Position numbers and translations under genes: made by a program
Assembly (NCBI GenBank): GCA_003212795.1
Contig: QCOV01000002.1
Coordinates: 1-64,000, forward strand
Source: OCS116 cluster bacterium AG-435-F03
GTDB lineage: Bacteria > Pseudomonadota > Alphaproteobacteria > MED-G09
Reading direction: 5' to 3'
Length of the DNA stretch: 64,000 nucleotides
Notes under the pieces: generated by a model
What the model saw: the letters and a program-made list of their open reading frames with translations, nothing else
What the model was told of the DNA's origin: nothing
Databases searched by the model: none
Shown: positions 8,055 to 17,148 of the stretch, one piece after another
Layout of the letters: every line of letters begins with the position of its first letter
Position numbering within the stretch: position 1 is the first letter of the stretch

Positions 8055-10700
8055 TTATCTAATTAGCTTAATCCCAACATACATTATTCTACCTCTTGCA
8101 TCATGCTGACGTGAATCATAACTAAAGTTAGCTGCATCGAATACAAGTGGTGGATCCTCATCAAGAATATTGATGCCACCTAGGGTCAAACGAATTTGAT
8201 TATCATCCATATCAAAGGTGTAATTGTATTGAAGATCAACACTGAACCATTCATCAATTTTTTGTGTATATCCTCTTGATTTAGCTGTATCAGATAATGC
8301 TCTCGTAGTTTTATAATCTGATATGTGCTTGCCATATAAAGCTAACTTATGAGGTCCACTATTAAGAACAGCAGATAGAGTCATTTTGGTTTCAGGTAAA
8401 GATCTTGCAAAATTATCATGATTGAATAATCCAACAACATCCTGGGTTTCACCTTTAGCATTAGGTATTTCATATTTATTCATATGAGAGCCGCTAAGAC
8501 CAAGTTCTATATCGCCGAAACTTGTGTCTAAAGAGTAGTTAACTTCAAAATCAATACCGTCTGTTTTCACATTAGATGCATTAAAATACCCTGTTGTTAC
8601 ACCTATTAACGTTCCATCAATAGTTCTCTTAACTGCAGGAGCAAGTGGTGTTGCAGCAACAATACCTTGAGCACTTTCAATTGTAATAACATCACTATAA
8701 TCGATAGACCAATAATCTAATTTTATTTCTAGATTTGACTGTGGTCTCCATATAGCACCTATATTCAAGTTATCAGACTCTTCTGGAGATAAATTAGGAT
8801 TACCATCTTGAGCTATACGAATAAAGGTTGTGCCCCCTTTTGGAGTTCCATCTGTAGTGAAATCCTGAATTCCTTGTAAACCAACACCACTTGAATAAAG
8901 TTGTGATAAGGATGCTTCTCTAAATGATGTACTTGCAGATGCCCTTAATATTAAACTATCAGACACTTCGTAACGTAATGAAATTTTAGGATCAAATGTA
9001 CTATCATCCTCAAGCTCCTCATATCTTACCGCACCGTTAACTTGCAGTTTATCTGTGACAGGAACGGATACTTCAGCAAAAAGAGCAATTGCATCTCTGC
9101 TTGCATTAGATTCCGATCCACCGCCTAAGAAAAGTAAGTCAGCTGGTTTAACCAAGTTTCCTTCAGAATCAAATTCAACTATAGAGCCTTTATCTCTTTT
9201 TAGATCAAAAGCCTCCTCTCTGTATTGAAGACCAAAAGCAATATCAATATTACCTGCAGCAGTGGATCCAATCTCTCCTGAAAATACAAGATCAACTACA
9301 TCTAATTCATTTTCGGACCATGTCTCTTGAGCTGTCGAAATCCATTCTCTTAATGAAGCCGAGTTAGCGGAAGGATCAAACAAATTCCAACTTTCTGTTC
9401 CAGTTGTACCACCCTGTCCAGCAATAGCTGCGCTAAATCTTGTTGTGCTTGTATCAGGTTGATAAAAATAATGATCTGTCTCACTGTGAGTATATCTTAG
9501 ATCCCAATCGAAGCCCCCAAGATTACCAGTCAATCCTACAGAAAATCTCAAATTATCAATATCTCTTGGCGCATTTGGTGATGGAAATGCAGAACCAAGA
9601 GGTCTTCCAAGCCATAGCACTGGAACACCGAATGGATTACCGCCCTGTCCAGGTAATATAGCGTTAGATGGACTTAAATAAGATAGAGCAGGATACGAAG
9701 GTGACTGCGGATTATCATTAACTTTAATACTTGAAAATAAAACATCAGCATTAAATTCCATTCCATTAGCTAAATCACTTTTGATAGAACCATAAACATT
9801 CTGATGTTCTTCATCATTTACTATATTAAATCTTGGACCATATAAGAAACCACATCTAGAACCGCTTGCTTGAGGTATAATAAAGCCATTGTTCTCCACA
9901 CAATTAGCATCTGGAACATTAGTAAATGGGGTATAACTTCCTGCATATGGGCCTGACTCAACTGTAGATGGACCAAATAATAAAAAACTATTCCCTAATC
10001 CACTTATACCTAATTGAGTTGACTCTGGTCTAAGTGCACTAGACATAGGGGAACGCTCCAGAAAATCAGCGGCAATTACTAAATTAGTATTTCCAAATTT
10101 TTCACCAAAAATGACGCTAACCCTATCATCTTCTTGACTACCAATATCTGTAAATTGGTGATTATAGCTAACTTCTAAACCTTCAAAATCTCTCCTAAAT
10201 ATATAATTTACAACACCAGCTACAGCGTCAGAACCATACACGGATGCTGCACCTTCTTTTAAAACTTCTACTCTCTCAATAGCTATTAATGGTATTATTG
10301 AAGTGTTTACAAAAACACTGCCATCATTAGCTGTAGCTCCTGCAACAGTTTGTCTTCTTCCATCAATTAATACTAATGTTGATGATAAACCTAAACCCCT
10401 CAAATTGATATTTGAAGTTCCTTGCGTTGCACCGGATGTAAATGAATCTGGAACATTTTCTGAACCACTATTTGAAGCTAGGTTCCTGACTAAGTCAGCA
10501 ACAGTATTTGCTCCAAAATTCTCAATCGCTTCTCTATCTATTACATCAATAGGTGAAGCGCCATCTGTTGGGCTCGTTTTCAAATATGAACCTGTAACAA
10601 CAATTTCTTCAATGGTATTATCTGTTTCAGCTTCTTGAGCAAAAACATTATTTAAAGAAACGATAATAAGAAATAACAATAAGTATTTGAATTTAGACAT
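8055..10700 (-). CDS. TonB-dependent outer-membrane receptor
   Basis: The 881-residue protein starts with a signal peptide (MSKFKYLLLFLIIVSLNNVFA). A TonB-box-like acidic stretch with EEIVVTGS follows, then a plug domain at about 45-160 (PIDVIDREAIENFGANTVADLVRN, LRGLGLSSTLVLIDGRR, EVLKEGAASVYGSDAVAGVVNYI). The rest is a long beta-barrel with the late motifs LSPEESDNLNIGAIW and SLDLQYNY-like strands. It would import a bound ligand with TonB energy. The ligand is not visible; siderophore, carbohydrate and vitamin are all possible. A GGGGAG ribosome site precedes the ATG. No TonB/ExbBD or inner-membrane transporter is adjacent, so it appears to be a stand-alone gene. Confidence 0.92.
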   Translation of the reverse strand: MSKFKYLLLFLIIVSLNNVFAQEAETDNTIEEIVVTGSYLKTSPTDGASPIDVIDREAIENFGANTVADLVRNLASNSGSENVPDSFTSGATQGTSNINLRGLGLSSTLVLIDGRRQTVAGATANDGSVFVNTSIIPLIAIERVEVLKEGAASVYGSDAVAGVVNYIFRRDFEGLEVSYNHQFTDIGSQEDDRVSVIFGEKFGNTNLVIAADFLERSPMSSALRPESTQLGISGLGNSFLLFGPSTVESGPYAGSYTPFTNVPDANCVENNGFIIPQASGSRCGFLYGPRFNIVNDEEHQNVYGSIKSDLANGMEFNADVLFSSIKVNDNPQSPSYPALSYLSPSNAILPGQGGNPFGVPVLWLGRPLGSAFPSPNAPRDIDNLRFSVGLTGNLGGFDWDLRYTHSETDHYFYQPDTSTTRFSAAIAGQGGTTGTESWNLFDPSANSASLREWISTAQETWSENELDVVDLVFSGEIGSTAAGNIDIAFGLQYREEAFDLKRDKGSIVEFDSEGNLVKPADLLFLGGGSESNASRDAIALFAEVSVPVTDKLQVNGAVRYEELEDDSTFDPKISLRYEVSDSLILRASASTSFREASLSQLYSSGVGLQGIQDFTTDGTPKGGTTFIRIAQDGNPNLSPEESDNLNIGAIWRPQSNLEIKLDYWSIDYSDVITIESAQGIVAATPLAPAVKRTIDGTLIGVTTGYFNASNVKTDGIDFEVNYSLDTSFGDIELGLSGSHMNKYEIPNAKGETQDVVGLFNHDNFARSLPETKMTLSAVLNSGPHKLALYGKHISDYKTTRALSDTAKSRGYTQKIDEWFSVDLQYNYTFDMDDNQIRLTLGGINILDEDPPLVFDAANFSYDSRQHDARGRIMYVGIKLIR

Positions 10701-10748
10701 ACAAATCTCCCCGAAAAGTATTAATTTATTTTTATTTTTAATAAGTAT

Positions 10749-11015
10749 TTATTCTATATCACTTAAATTAAGAGTCAAAGCATGAACTCCATTTTTTAAT
10801 TCAGAGTCAAGTATTCCATAGACTATCCTATGTTTCTCAATATTTGACTTACCTTTAAAAGTATTTGAAATTATTTTTACTTTGAAATGCGTACCTCCAT
10901 TTTTTGCATCCGGATTATGATTCGCATGCAAGTGGGATTCATCAATAACTTCAATAAAGCTTGGCTCTAAATGTTTTTTTAGTTTACTCAAGATATTTTT
11001 TTTTACTTTGGTCAT
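10749..11015 (-). CDS. BolA family protein
   Basis: The 88-residue protein has the BolA fold pattern: a helix-strand start (LKKHLEPSFIEVIDESHLHANH), the conserved histidine with GGTHFKVKIIS, the RIVYGIL stretch and the HALTLNL strand near the end. BolA proteins pair with monothiol glutaredoxins and handle Fe-S clusters or stress regulation. It is divergent from the J-domain gene, the usual alphaproteobacterial order bolA / J-domain protein / cobS / cobT. The start ATG at 11013-11015 precedes MTKVKKNILSKLKKHL. Which BolA paralogue it represents cannot be told from sequence alone. Confidence 0.9.
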   Translation of the reverse strand: MTKVKKNILSKLKKHLEPSFIEVIDESHLHANHNPDAKNGGTHFKVKIISNTFKGKSNIEKHRIVYGILDSELKNGVHALTLNLSDIE

Positions 11016-11085
11016 AAAATATTAGTTTAAAATTTGTATTAAAATACATTTTTAACATATTATAATGATAATTTTGGAAAATTTT

Positions 11086-11664
11086 ATGAAGTTAAACTCA
11101 AAATATTTTGATAATATTAGATCGAGGCAAGAAAAAAGAAATCATTCAAAAACTTGTGATAATTTAGGCTGTAATGAGCCTGGGGAATATATTGCAAAAA
11201 ATAAAAGTGGTAAAACAAACTTTTATTGTATTGAGCACATTAGGCTTCATAATAAAAATTATAATTTCTTTTCAGACATGACAGAGGATGAAATTATTGA
11301 TTTCCAAATATCATCGATTACCGGACATAGACCAACATGGAAGATGGGCTCAAACCATAATGCATCAAAAAAAGATTTTTTTGAATTTTATCAAGATGCT
11401 CAATTTGATGATCCTTTTGGATTTTTTGAAGAAGAAAAAAATAAAAATAATAAACCATATGATAAAGGAAAAACTCGAACGAGCTTGGCTTTAAAGGAAT
11501 TAGGTCTAAAAGGAAAGCCATCAAAAAAAGAAATACAAGATAAATTTAAAGAGATAGTTAAATCACTCCATCCTGATATCAATGGAAAAAATAAGAAAAA
11601 TGAAGAAAAACTTAAACTTGTTATTAACGCTTATAATCAATTAAAAACTTCAGGTTTATGTTAA
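11086..11664 (+). CDS. J-domain (DnaJ-like) molecular chaperone with N-terminal zinc-finger
   Basis: The 192-residue protein has a C-terminal J-domain (about residues 130-192) with the invariant HPD in SLHPDINGKNK, so it should stimulate an Hsp70. The N-terminal half carries CDNLGCNEPGEY, FYCIEHIRLHN and the TGHRPTWKMG motif typical of the alphaproteobacterial protein beside cobS. I place the start at ATG 11086 (MKLNSKYFDNIRSRQ) rather than 11065. The later ATG has a GGA seven or more bases upstream, and family members begin with a close match to MKLDSKYFD. The Cys/His arrangement could bind zinc. The next gene, cobS, starts 56 bases downstream. Confidence 0.88.
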   Translation: MKLNSKYFDNIRSRQEKRNHSKTCDNLGCNEPGEYIAKNKSGKTNFYCIEHIRLHNKNYNFFSDMTEDEIIDFQISSITGHRPTWKMGSNHNASKKDFFEFYQDAQFDDPFGFFEEEKNKNNKPYDKGKTRTSLALKELGLKGKPSKKEIQDKFKEIVKSLHPDINGKNKKNEEKLKLVINAYNQLKTSGLC

Positions 11665-11720
11665 CTTTTTTTCTATTTCTGATAAAACATCATATAATTT
11701 AGTTTAAAGGAAATAGTGTA

Positions 11721-12728
11721 ATGAGTACTGATACAAATAAAGAAATAGATATAGGTAGTCCTGATACAGAAGTTTCAGTGAAAAAAATGTTCGGTATTGA
11801 TTCGGATTTAACTATACCTGCATATAAAAAAACAAATGATTATGTTCCCGAAATTGATAAAGATTATCTTTTTAATAAAGATACAACTTTAGCAATTTTG
11901 GCAGGATTTAAACATGATCGACGCGTCATGATACAGGGATATCATGGAACTGGTAAATCGACACATATTGAGCAAATTGCAGCGAAACTAAATTGGCCGT
12001 GTGTAAGAATAAATTTAGACAGTCACATAAGTAGAATTGACTTAGTAGGTAAGGACATGATTGTTTTAAAAGATGGAAAACAAGTAACAGAATTTCGAGA
12101 GGGCTTACTTCCATGGGCTATTCAAAATCCAGTTGCTCTTGTTTTTGATGAGTATGATGCTGGAAGACCAGATGTTATGTTTGTTATTCAAAGAATTTTA
12201 GAAATCTCGGGTAAATTAACTTTATTAGATCAAAATAGAATAATTAAACCACATCCATTTTTTAGACTTTTTGCAACAACAAATACAGTTGGCTTAGGTG
12301 ATACAACTGGCCTATATCATGGCACTCAACAAATTAACCAAGGCCAAATGGATCGATGGTCAATTGTAAGTGCATTAAATTATTTACCCCACGAAGATGA
12401 ACTCGGAATAGTTTCGACTAAAGCAAAATCTTTTAACAATAAAGATGGTAAAGAAATTATATCAAAAATGATAAGAGTTGCTGAACTAACAAGAAATAGT
12501 TTTGTTAATGGAGATATATCAACGGTTATGAGTCCAAGAACTGTTTTAACATGGGCGCAAAATTCAGAAATATTTGATGATGTTGGATTAAGTTTTAAAT
12601 TAACTTTTCTTAACAAATGTGATGAGCTTGAAAGGCATACAGTGGCTGAGTTTTACCAAAGATGTTTTGGCGAAGAGCTGAAAGATTACGAATCCACCTC
12701 AAAAGAAGAGGAAAATGAAATCAAATAA
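11721..12728 (+). CDS. cobS: Cobaltochelatase-type AAA+ ATPase CobS
   Basis: CobS is the MoxR-like AAA+ subunit of aerobic cobaltochelatase (CobNST), where ATP hydrolysis drives Co insertion. The 335-residue protein has Walker [10 protein letters not shown] (73-81), Walker B VFDEYDA (about 141-147), sensor-1 ATTNT and an arginine-finger region. The last 14 bases overlap cobT, so the two are translated together, as expected for partner subunits. No cobN is seen in this window. CobS-CobT pairs are conserved in this bolA neighbourhood in many alphaproteobacteria, even away from other cobalamin genes, so the true substrate may not be cobalt chelation here. Confidence 0.93.
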   Translation: MSTDTNKEIDIGSPDTEVSVKKMFGIDSDLTIPAYKKTNDYVPEIDKDYLFNKDTTLAILAGFKHDRRVMIQGYHGTGKSTHIEQIAAKLNWPCVRINLDSHISRIDLVGKDMIVLKDGKQVTEFREGLLPWAIQNPVALVFDEYDAGRPDVMFVIQRILEISGKLTLLDQNRIIKPHPFFRLFATTNTVGLGDTTGLYHGTQQINQGQMDRWSIVSALNYLPHEDELGIVSTKAKSFNNKDGKEIISKMIRVAELTRNSFVNGDISTVMSPRTVLTWAQNSEIFDDVGLSFKLTFLNKCDELERHTVAEFYQRCFGEELKDYESTSKEEENEIK

Positions 12729-14565
12729 CCAAAATGATCTCGATGAATTCAAAAGAGCGCTTACTATGGCAATGCGTTCCATTTCAAAAGAAGATGAATT
12801 AACTGTAAGCTTTGGAGCTGAAACAGGGAGCGTTAACGGCCTTAAGGCAAGATTACCGTTACCAAATAAAAGTATGAGCAGCAAACAACTAAACTCCTTA
12901 AGAGGAGAAGCTGACTCAATTGCCTTATTTATTGCACATCATAAAGAAGATGTATCAAAAAAATACTTACCTGAAGGTCAAAAAGCTCGTGAAATATTTA
13001 ATTCACTTGAAAAAATTCGTTGTGAAGCAATTGGATCAAAAGAAATGGCGGGTGTTGCAAAAAATCTATATCAGATGGAAAGAACAAAATTAAAAAGAAA
13101 AGAATTGGGTTACACAAAAAAAGAAGGTGAAGAGAATTTCATAGAAGCATTAAACTATATTGTAAGAGAAAAGCTTACAGGTGAGGTCATAAATGAAACA
13201 AAACCGACTATTGAAGCTTGGAAAGATTGGATAGAGGAAAGAGCGGAAAAAACAATCGATAATTTATCAAATGAAATTGATGATCAGTTAGCTTTCGCAA
13301 AAATTATTAGAAGGTTAATTGGGGAATTAGAATTAGGAGACGAATTAGGAGACGAACCTGATGATGATGATAATGAAAATACTGATCAAGACGAAGAATT
13401 ATCAAACAATCAAGAAGAGGAACAAGATCAAAATGATGAATCTAGTGATCAATCACCAGATTCATCGGAAATGGATATGAGTGATGATGAAGAAATAATT
13501 CAAAGTGATATGATTGAAATAGGCGATGAGGAAGACATTGATAATGAAGAATTAACTAAAGCTATAAGAAACCAAGGAGCAGAAGAGAATAAAAAAAGAG
13601 AAATTCCATACAGAATATTTACTAATAAATTTGATGAGGAAATTAAAGCTTTAGATCTATGTGAACTAGATGAGTTAGATAGATTAAGGGAATATTTAGA
13701 TCAACAATTACAACATCTTCAAGGTGCCGTAACTAGACTAGCAAATAAATTACAAAGAAAACTCCTTGCGCAGCAAAATAGGTCATGGGAATTTGATCTT
13801 GAAGAAGGCCTTTTAGATGTATCTAAACTTACAAGAGTAATTATTGATCCAACATCACCATTATCTTTTAAAATGGAAAAAGATATCGAATTTAAAGATA
13901 CAATAGTTTCTTTATTAATCGATAATTCTGGTTCAATGAGAGGGAGACCAATCACTATTGCGGCAATGTGTGGAGATATTCTTGCAAGAACACTCGAAAG
14001 ATGTGCAGTAAAAACAGAAATACTTGGCTTTACAACTAAAGCCTGGAAAGGCGGAAGGTCTAGAGAAAAATGGCTAGATGATGGTAAACTACCTGCCCCT
14101 GGAAGATTAAATGATTTAAGGCATATTATATATAAAACAGCTGATGAACCTTGGAGAAGATCTAAAAGAAATCTAGGTCTTATGTTAAGAGAAGGTCTTT
14201 TAAAAGAAAACATTGATGGTGAAGCATTAGATTGGGCTTATAAAAGATTACAGATGAGATCTGAACAAAGAAAGATTTTAATGGTAATTTCTGATGGGGC
14301 TCCTGTTGATGATTCTACTTTGTCAGTAAATGCAGGAAATTATCTTGAAAGACATTTAAAACATATGATTTCTAAAATTGAGAAAGATGACACAATTGAA
14401 TTAGTCGCAATTGGTATCGGTCACGATGTAAATAGATATTATAAAAGAGCTGTAACAATTGTTGATGCTGAACAACTTGGTGGAGCGATTACAGAACAAT
14501 TAGCAGATTTATTTGATGAAAATCATAATGGTAAATTAGGAAAAAAAATGAGACTTGTTTCCTAA
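12715..14565 (+). CDS. cobT: Cobaltochelatase-type vWA subunit CobT
   Basis: CobT partners CobS in the cobaltochelatase chaperone complex. The 616-residue protein has an N-terminal helical region, a highly acidic linker at about residues 203-285 (runs of D and E), and a C-terminal von Willebrand A domain whose MIDAS begins at D403 in DNSGSMRG. Later vWA signatures are [14 protein letters not shown] and GIGIGHDV-like strands. It overlaps cobS by 14 bases, and its stop overlaps the end of the convergent rpmB by four bases. Length and layout agree with CobT, and the acidic linker is normal for the family. Confidence 0.93.
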   Translation: MKSNNQNDLDEFKRALTMAMRSISKEDELTVSFGAETGSVNGLKARLPLPNKSMSSKQLNSLRGEADSIALFIAHHKEDVSKKYLPEGQKAREIFNSLEKIRCEAIGSKEMAGVAKNLYQMERTKLKRKELGYTKKEGEENFIEALNYIVREKLTGEVINETKPTIEAWKDWIEERAEKTIDNLSNEIDDQLAFAKIIRRLIGELELGDELGDEPDDDDNENTDQDEELSNNQEEEQDQNDESSDQSPDSSEMDMSDDEEIIQSDMIEIGDEEDIDNEELTKAIRNQGAEENKKREIPYRIFTNKFDEEIKALDLCELDELDRLREYLDQQLQHLQGAVTRLANKLQRKLLAQQNRSWEFDLEEGLLDVSKLTRVIIDPTSPLSFKMEKDIEFKDTIVSLLIDNSGSMRGRPITIAAMCGDILARTLERCAVKTEILGFTTKAWKGGRSREKWLDDGKLPAPGRLNDLRHIIYKTADEPWRRSKRNLGLMLREGLLKENIDGEALDWAYKRLQMRSEQRKILMVISDGAPVDDSTLSVNAGNYLERHLKHMISKIEKDDTIELVAIGIGHDVNRYYKRAVTIVDAEQLGGAITEQLADLFDENHNGKLGKKMRLVS

Positions 14566-14837
14566 CTTTTAAGGAGCTTATTTTTAAGTCTTTTTGCTTT
14601 AGGAGATAAATTATTATCTTTTGACTTTAATAGGAAATTATCTAAGCCTCCGGCATGTTCAACCGATCTTAAAGCATTAGCACTAATTTTAAATCTAACA
14701 GTAAGATCTAATTTTTCACTTACTAAGCTTACATTATTTAAATTAGGAAGAAATTTTCTTTTAGTTTTATTATTAGCATGACTAACATTATTGCCAGTCA
14801 TTACCTTCTTGCCACTAAGTTCACATACTCTAGCCAT
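14562..14837 (-). CDS. rpmB: Large ribosomal subunit protein bL28
   Basis: The 91-residue protein begins [33 protein letters not shown], which is the L28 signature, and ends in a basic helix. It carries the [15 protein letters not shown] segment typical of alphaproteobacterial L28. No zinc-binding CxxC pair is present beyond the lone N-terminal Cys. It stands alone, away from rpmG, as is common in this class. It converges on cobT, with the last four bases shared. Confidence 0.97.
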   Translation of the reverse strand: MARVCELSGKKVMTGNNVSHANNKTKRKFLPNLNNVSLVSEKLDLTVRFKISANALRSVEHAGGLDNFLLKSKDNNLSPKAKRLKNKLLKS

Positions 14838-14901
14838 TGTATTATCCTTAAACTAAGAGAGTTTTTATATGTCTAATTCATTCCAGTCAAGTTTAAGAAA
14901 A

Positions 14902-15618
14902 TTAATTTTTGGATATGTTTTTTAGGTAATTTATAGCTTCAGCAACATTATTCTCACTTGCTTCACGAATAAACCTAATAGCTTTCCTCTTATCTTGTTC
15001 TACACCAAGCCCCTTCATATATAATAAGCCAAGTCTATAAGTAGCATTATAATAAGTATAATTATCTTTGCCATCATCATGTGCTCTTGCTTGTCTGTAT
15101 AGTTTAACAGCTTCTCTATAATCCCTTCTCCCAGAAAATCCATTTTCATAACCTTTAGCAACTTCTAAAAGACCTGGGCCATAGTTCTGTAAAGATGATC
15201 TTTTGAAGAAATCCATAGCTAAAGCCAAATTCTTTTCAGTAGCTTTTCCGTCTCTTAACCAAGTAGCATATACATATTGAGCTCTATCTAAACCACCTAA
15301 TGCAGCTTTTTCATAAAATTGTATTGCTTTGTCTTCATCAATTTCAACCCCTCGTCCTTTTGCATAAATAACGCCCAAGTTATATGTTGCACTTGTATAG
15401 CCGGAGTTAGATGACTCTTCAAAAAGTTTTAATGCTTTCGAGAAGTCTTGTTCAACTCCCTGACCACTATAATATAGTGCTCCGAGAAAAAATTTAGCTT
15501 CAGCATTTCCTTCATCTGATTGAGCTCTTAAGATTTTAATATCTGTATCAATAGAAAGCTGTGAATATCCATTATTAAAACTGAAAATGCTAAAAAGAAT
15601 AAAGATTATAATTTTCAT
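14902..15618 (-). CDS. Secreted Sel1-repeat (TPR-like) protein
   Basis: The 238-residue protein starts with a signal peptide (MKIIIFILFSIFSFNNGYSQ). Five or six Sel1 repeats follow, recognisable as A-x-F-x-LG-x-x-Y-x-x-G-x-GV-x-x-D-x-x-KA units such as AKFFLGALYYSGQGVEQD and ATYNLGVIYAKGRGVEID. Such repeats form helical scaffolds for protein binding in the periplasm. The start is the ATG at 15618, two bases after the stop of the upstream acyl-CoA dehydrogenase. A longer in-frame start at 15792 would run back into that gene and lose the signal peptide position. Partner and function are not evident. It probably shares a transcript with the dehydrogenase. Confidence 0.85.
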   Translation of the reverse strand: MKIIIFILFSIFSFNNGYSQLSIDTDIKILRAQSDEGNAEAKFFLGALYYSGQGVEQDFSKALKLFEESSNSGYTSATYNLGVIYAKGRGVEIDEDKAIQFYEKAALGGLDRAQYVYATWLRDGKATEKNLALAMDFFKRSSLQNYGPGLLEVAKGYENGFSGRRDYREAVKLYRQARAHDDGKDNYTYYNATYRLGLLYMKGLGVEQDKRKAIRFIREASENNVAEAINYLKNISKN

Positions 15619-15619
15619 A

Positions 15620-16906
15620 TTATGATTTACCTTTAATAAATTTAAATAAATGGCCTGCAACTTTTCGAATTTGTATTTCTTCTGAACCCTCTGTAATACG
15701 ATATCTCCTATGGTGCCGATATATATGCTCAAAAGGTTTATATCTTGAATAACCCATTCCACCATGTACCTGTATCGCTTGATCAGCAGCATTACAAACT
15801 AATCTATTTGCTCTATAGTTGCACATTGAAACTTTATCAGATAGATGAATTGCAACTTCAGGCTTAGTCATTTGATCCATTTGCCAAGCAGTCTTATAAA
15901 CTAGATTCCTAATCATTTCACACTCGGTGTTAAGTTCTGCTAAAGGAAACTGTATGGCTTGATTTGTCGACAATGGCTTTCCAAATGGTTTTCTCTCTTT
16001 TGCATATTTTACACTTTCATTTATACAAAATTGTGCTGCACCAACCCCTGAAGCGGCTTGTCTAATTCTATTTTCATGAACAAAATGTTGTGCTAATTCC
16101 AAACCTCTATCCAATTTTCCAAAAATTGCATCGTCTGGAACCCAAATATTTTTAAGACTAATCAAAGCATGATCAGTTGGCATATTGAAAGTCCATAAGA
16201 ACTCCTCAACAATGAAGCCCTCATGATTTGTTGGAACAAGAAAACAAGTAATGCCTAACGCTGATCCATCATCGCCGTTCGTTCTTGCAAAAATCATATC
16301 ATAATTTGCTTTATGAATTCCTGTATTCCAAGTCTTTGATCCATTGATTAACCAGCCATCTACTCCATCACGTTGTTCTGGAACTGCTCTAGTTTCCATC
16401 CATGTTGCGTCAGAGCCATGATCTGGCTCAGTTAAACCAAAGGCAATTCTATGAGTTCCTGCAAGCATACCATTAATAAATTCATCTTTTTGTTTTTCAG
16501 TTCCAAAATCTCTAAACATCAAAACTTGAGGAAAATTTCCTACTATTGAGTTTTCATTTTGAAGATCATTATGAAGACCAAGACCTTTCTGTGCTAAGTG
16601 CTCTCTAATAATTGCCATTGATAGATTTGAACCATTCTTTCCTCCATATTCCTTTGGTAGCCCGTATCTAAGATGTCCAGCTTTATCTGCGGTCAATCTC
16701 ATTTCATGCAATAAAGACTCCCAGTCCTCAGAAGGTAGGCCATTTCTATCCCAATCAGTTCTTGAGTCTTCTCTTCGATGATCAAAAAATCTAATATTGT
16801 CATCTTTATTTTCTAAAGGTTTAATTTCTTTCTCAATAAAATCATCAAGTTCATTTAAATATTTCTGAATATCTTTAGGTATATCAAAATCCAATTTCTG
16901 CTCCAC
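15620..16906 (-). CDS. Acyl-CoA dehydrogenase family protein
   Basis: This 428-residue FAD enzyme has the acyl-CoA dehydrogenase fold. It shows an N-terminal helical domain with YGLPKEYGGKNGS, a middle beta domain (FGLTEPDHGSDATWMETRA, NGSKTWNTG), and a C-terminal helical domain with ENRIRQAASGVGAAQ, ERKPFGKPLSTNQAIQFPLA, QVHGGMGYSRYKPFE and a RITEGSEEIQIRKVAG tail. Electrons should go to EtfBA, encoded at 38606-40284. The substrate is unknown; the length and the RYRITEGSEEIQ ending resemble the larger, loosely annotated branch rather than a classic short-chain enzyme. Its stop is two bases from the start of the Sel1 gene. Confidence 0.9.
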   Translation of the reverse strand: MEQKLDFDIPKDIQKYLNELDDFIEKEIKPLENKDDNIRFFDHRREDSRTDWDRNGLPSEDWESLLHEMRLTADKAGHLRYGLPKEYGGKNGSNLSMAIIREHLAQKGLGLHNDLQNENSIVGNFPQVLMFRDFGTEKQKDEFINGMLAGTHRIAFGLTEPDHGSDATWMETRAVPEQRDGVDGWLINGSKTWNTGIHKANYDMIFARTNGDDGSALGITCFLVPTNHEGFIVEEFLWTFNMPTDHALISLKNIWVPDDAIFGKLDRGLELAQHFVHENRIRQAASGVGAAQFCINESVKYAKERKPFGKPLSTNQAIQFPLAELNTECEMIRNLVYKTAWQMDQMTKPEVAIHLSDKVSMCNYRANRLVCNAADQAIQVHGGMGYSRYKPFEHIYRHHRRYRITEGSEEIQIRKVAGHLFKFIKGKS

Positions 16907-16978
16907 TTTTTGATAAAAAGATTACATGAAAAAAAAGATTTTTGTTATATTTATTTATTAGTGTTTTATAAATGTATG

Positions 16979-17098
16979 TATACAAAATGTAGTATAGAAC
17001 AGAACAAGAAAACATTAGTGTAAGTGATTCGGTCATGTAATGTTCCCTTCATATCCATATAACTCAAATATACAAAATACTATATGTAGTATATAACA
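16979..17098. repeat. Two-copy imperfect repeat between divergent genes
   Basis: In the 242-base gap between the acyl-CoA dehydrogenase and the helicase, TATACAAAAT plus TGTAGTATA occurs twice: 16979-16996, and 17069-17093 with a six-base insertion (ACTATA). Each copy is followed by a near-identical AACA. The second copy holds an inverted repeat, ATACT-6-AGTAT (17077-17092). It may be a paired operator. Nothing else gene-like was seen in this gap. Confidence 0.4.
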
Positions 17099-17126
17099 TC
17101 ATAATTTATTGAGCTTGAATAATTAA

Positions 17127-17132
17127 TATAAT
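17127..17132 (+). promoter_or_regulatory. Candidate -10 box for the helicase operon
   Basis: A perfect TATAAT lies 16 bases before the helicase ATG. No good -35 is seen at the usual spacing, so this is suggestive only. A short leader would be implied. Confidence 0.25.
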
Positions 17133-17148
17133 TCCGTAAAAAAAGATT

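Noticed and set aside
15619-15792. Longer Sel1-repeat protein start inside the acyl-CoA dehydrogenase
   Set aside because: The extension replaces a clear signal peptide with sequence from another frame of a conserved enzyme.
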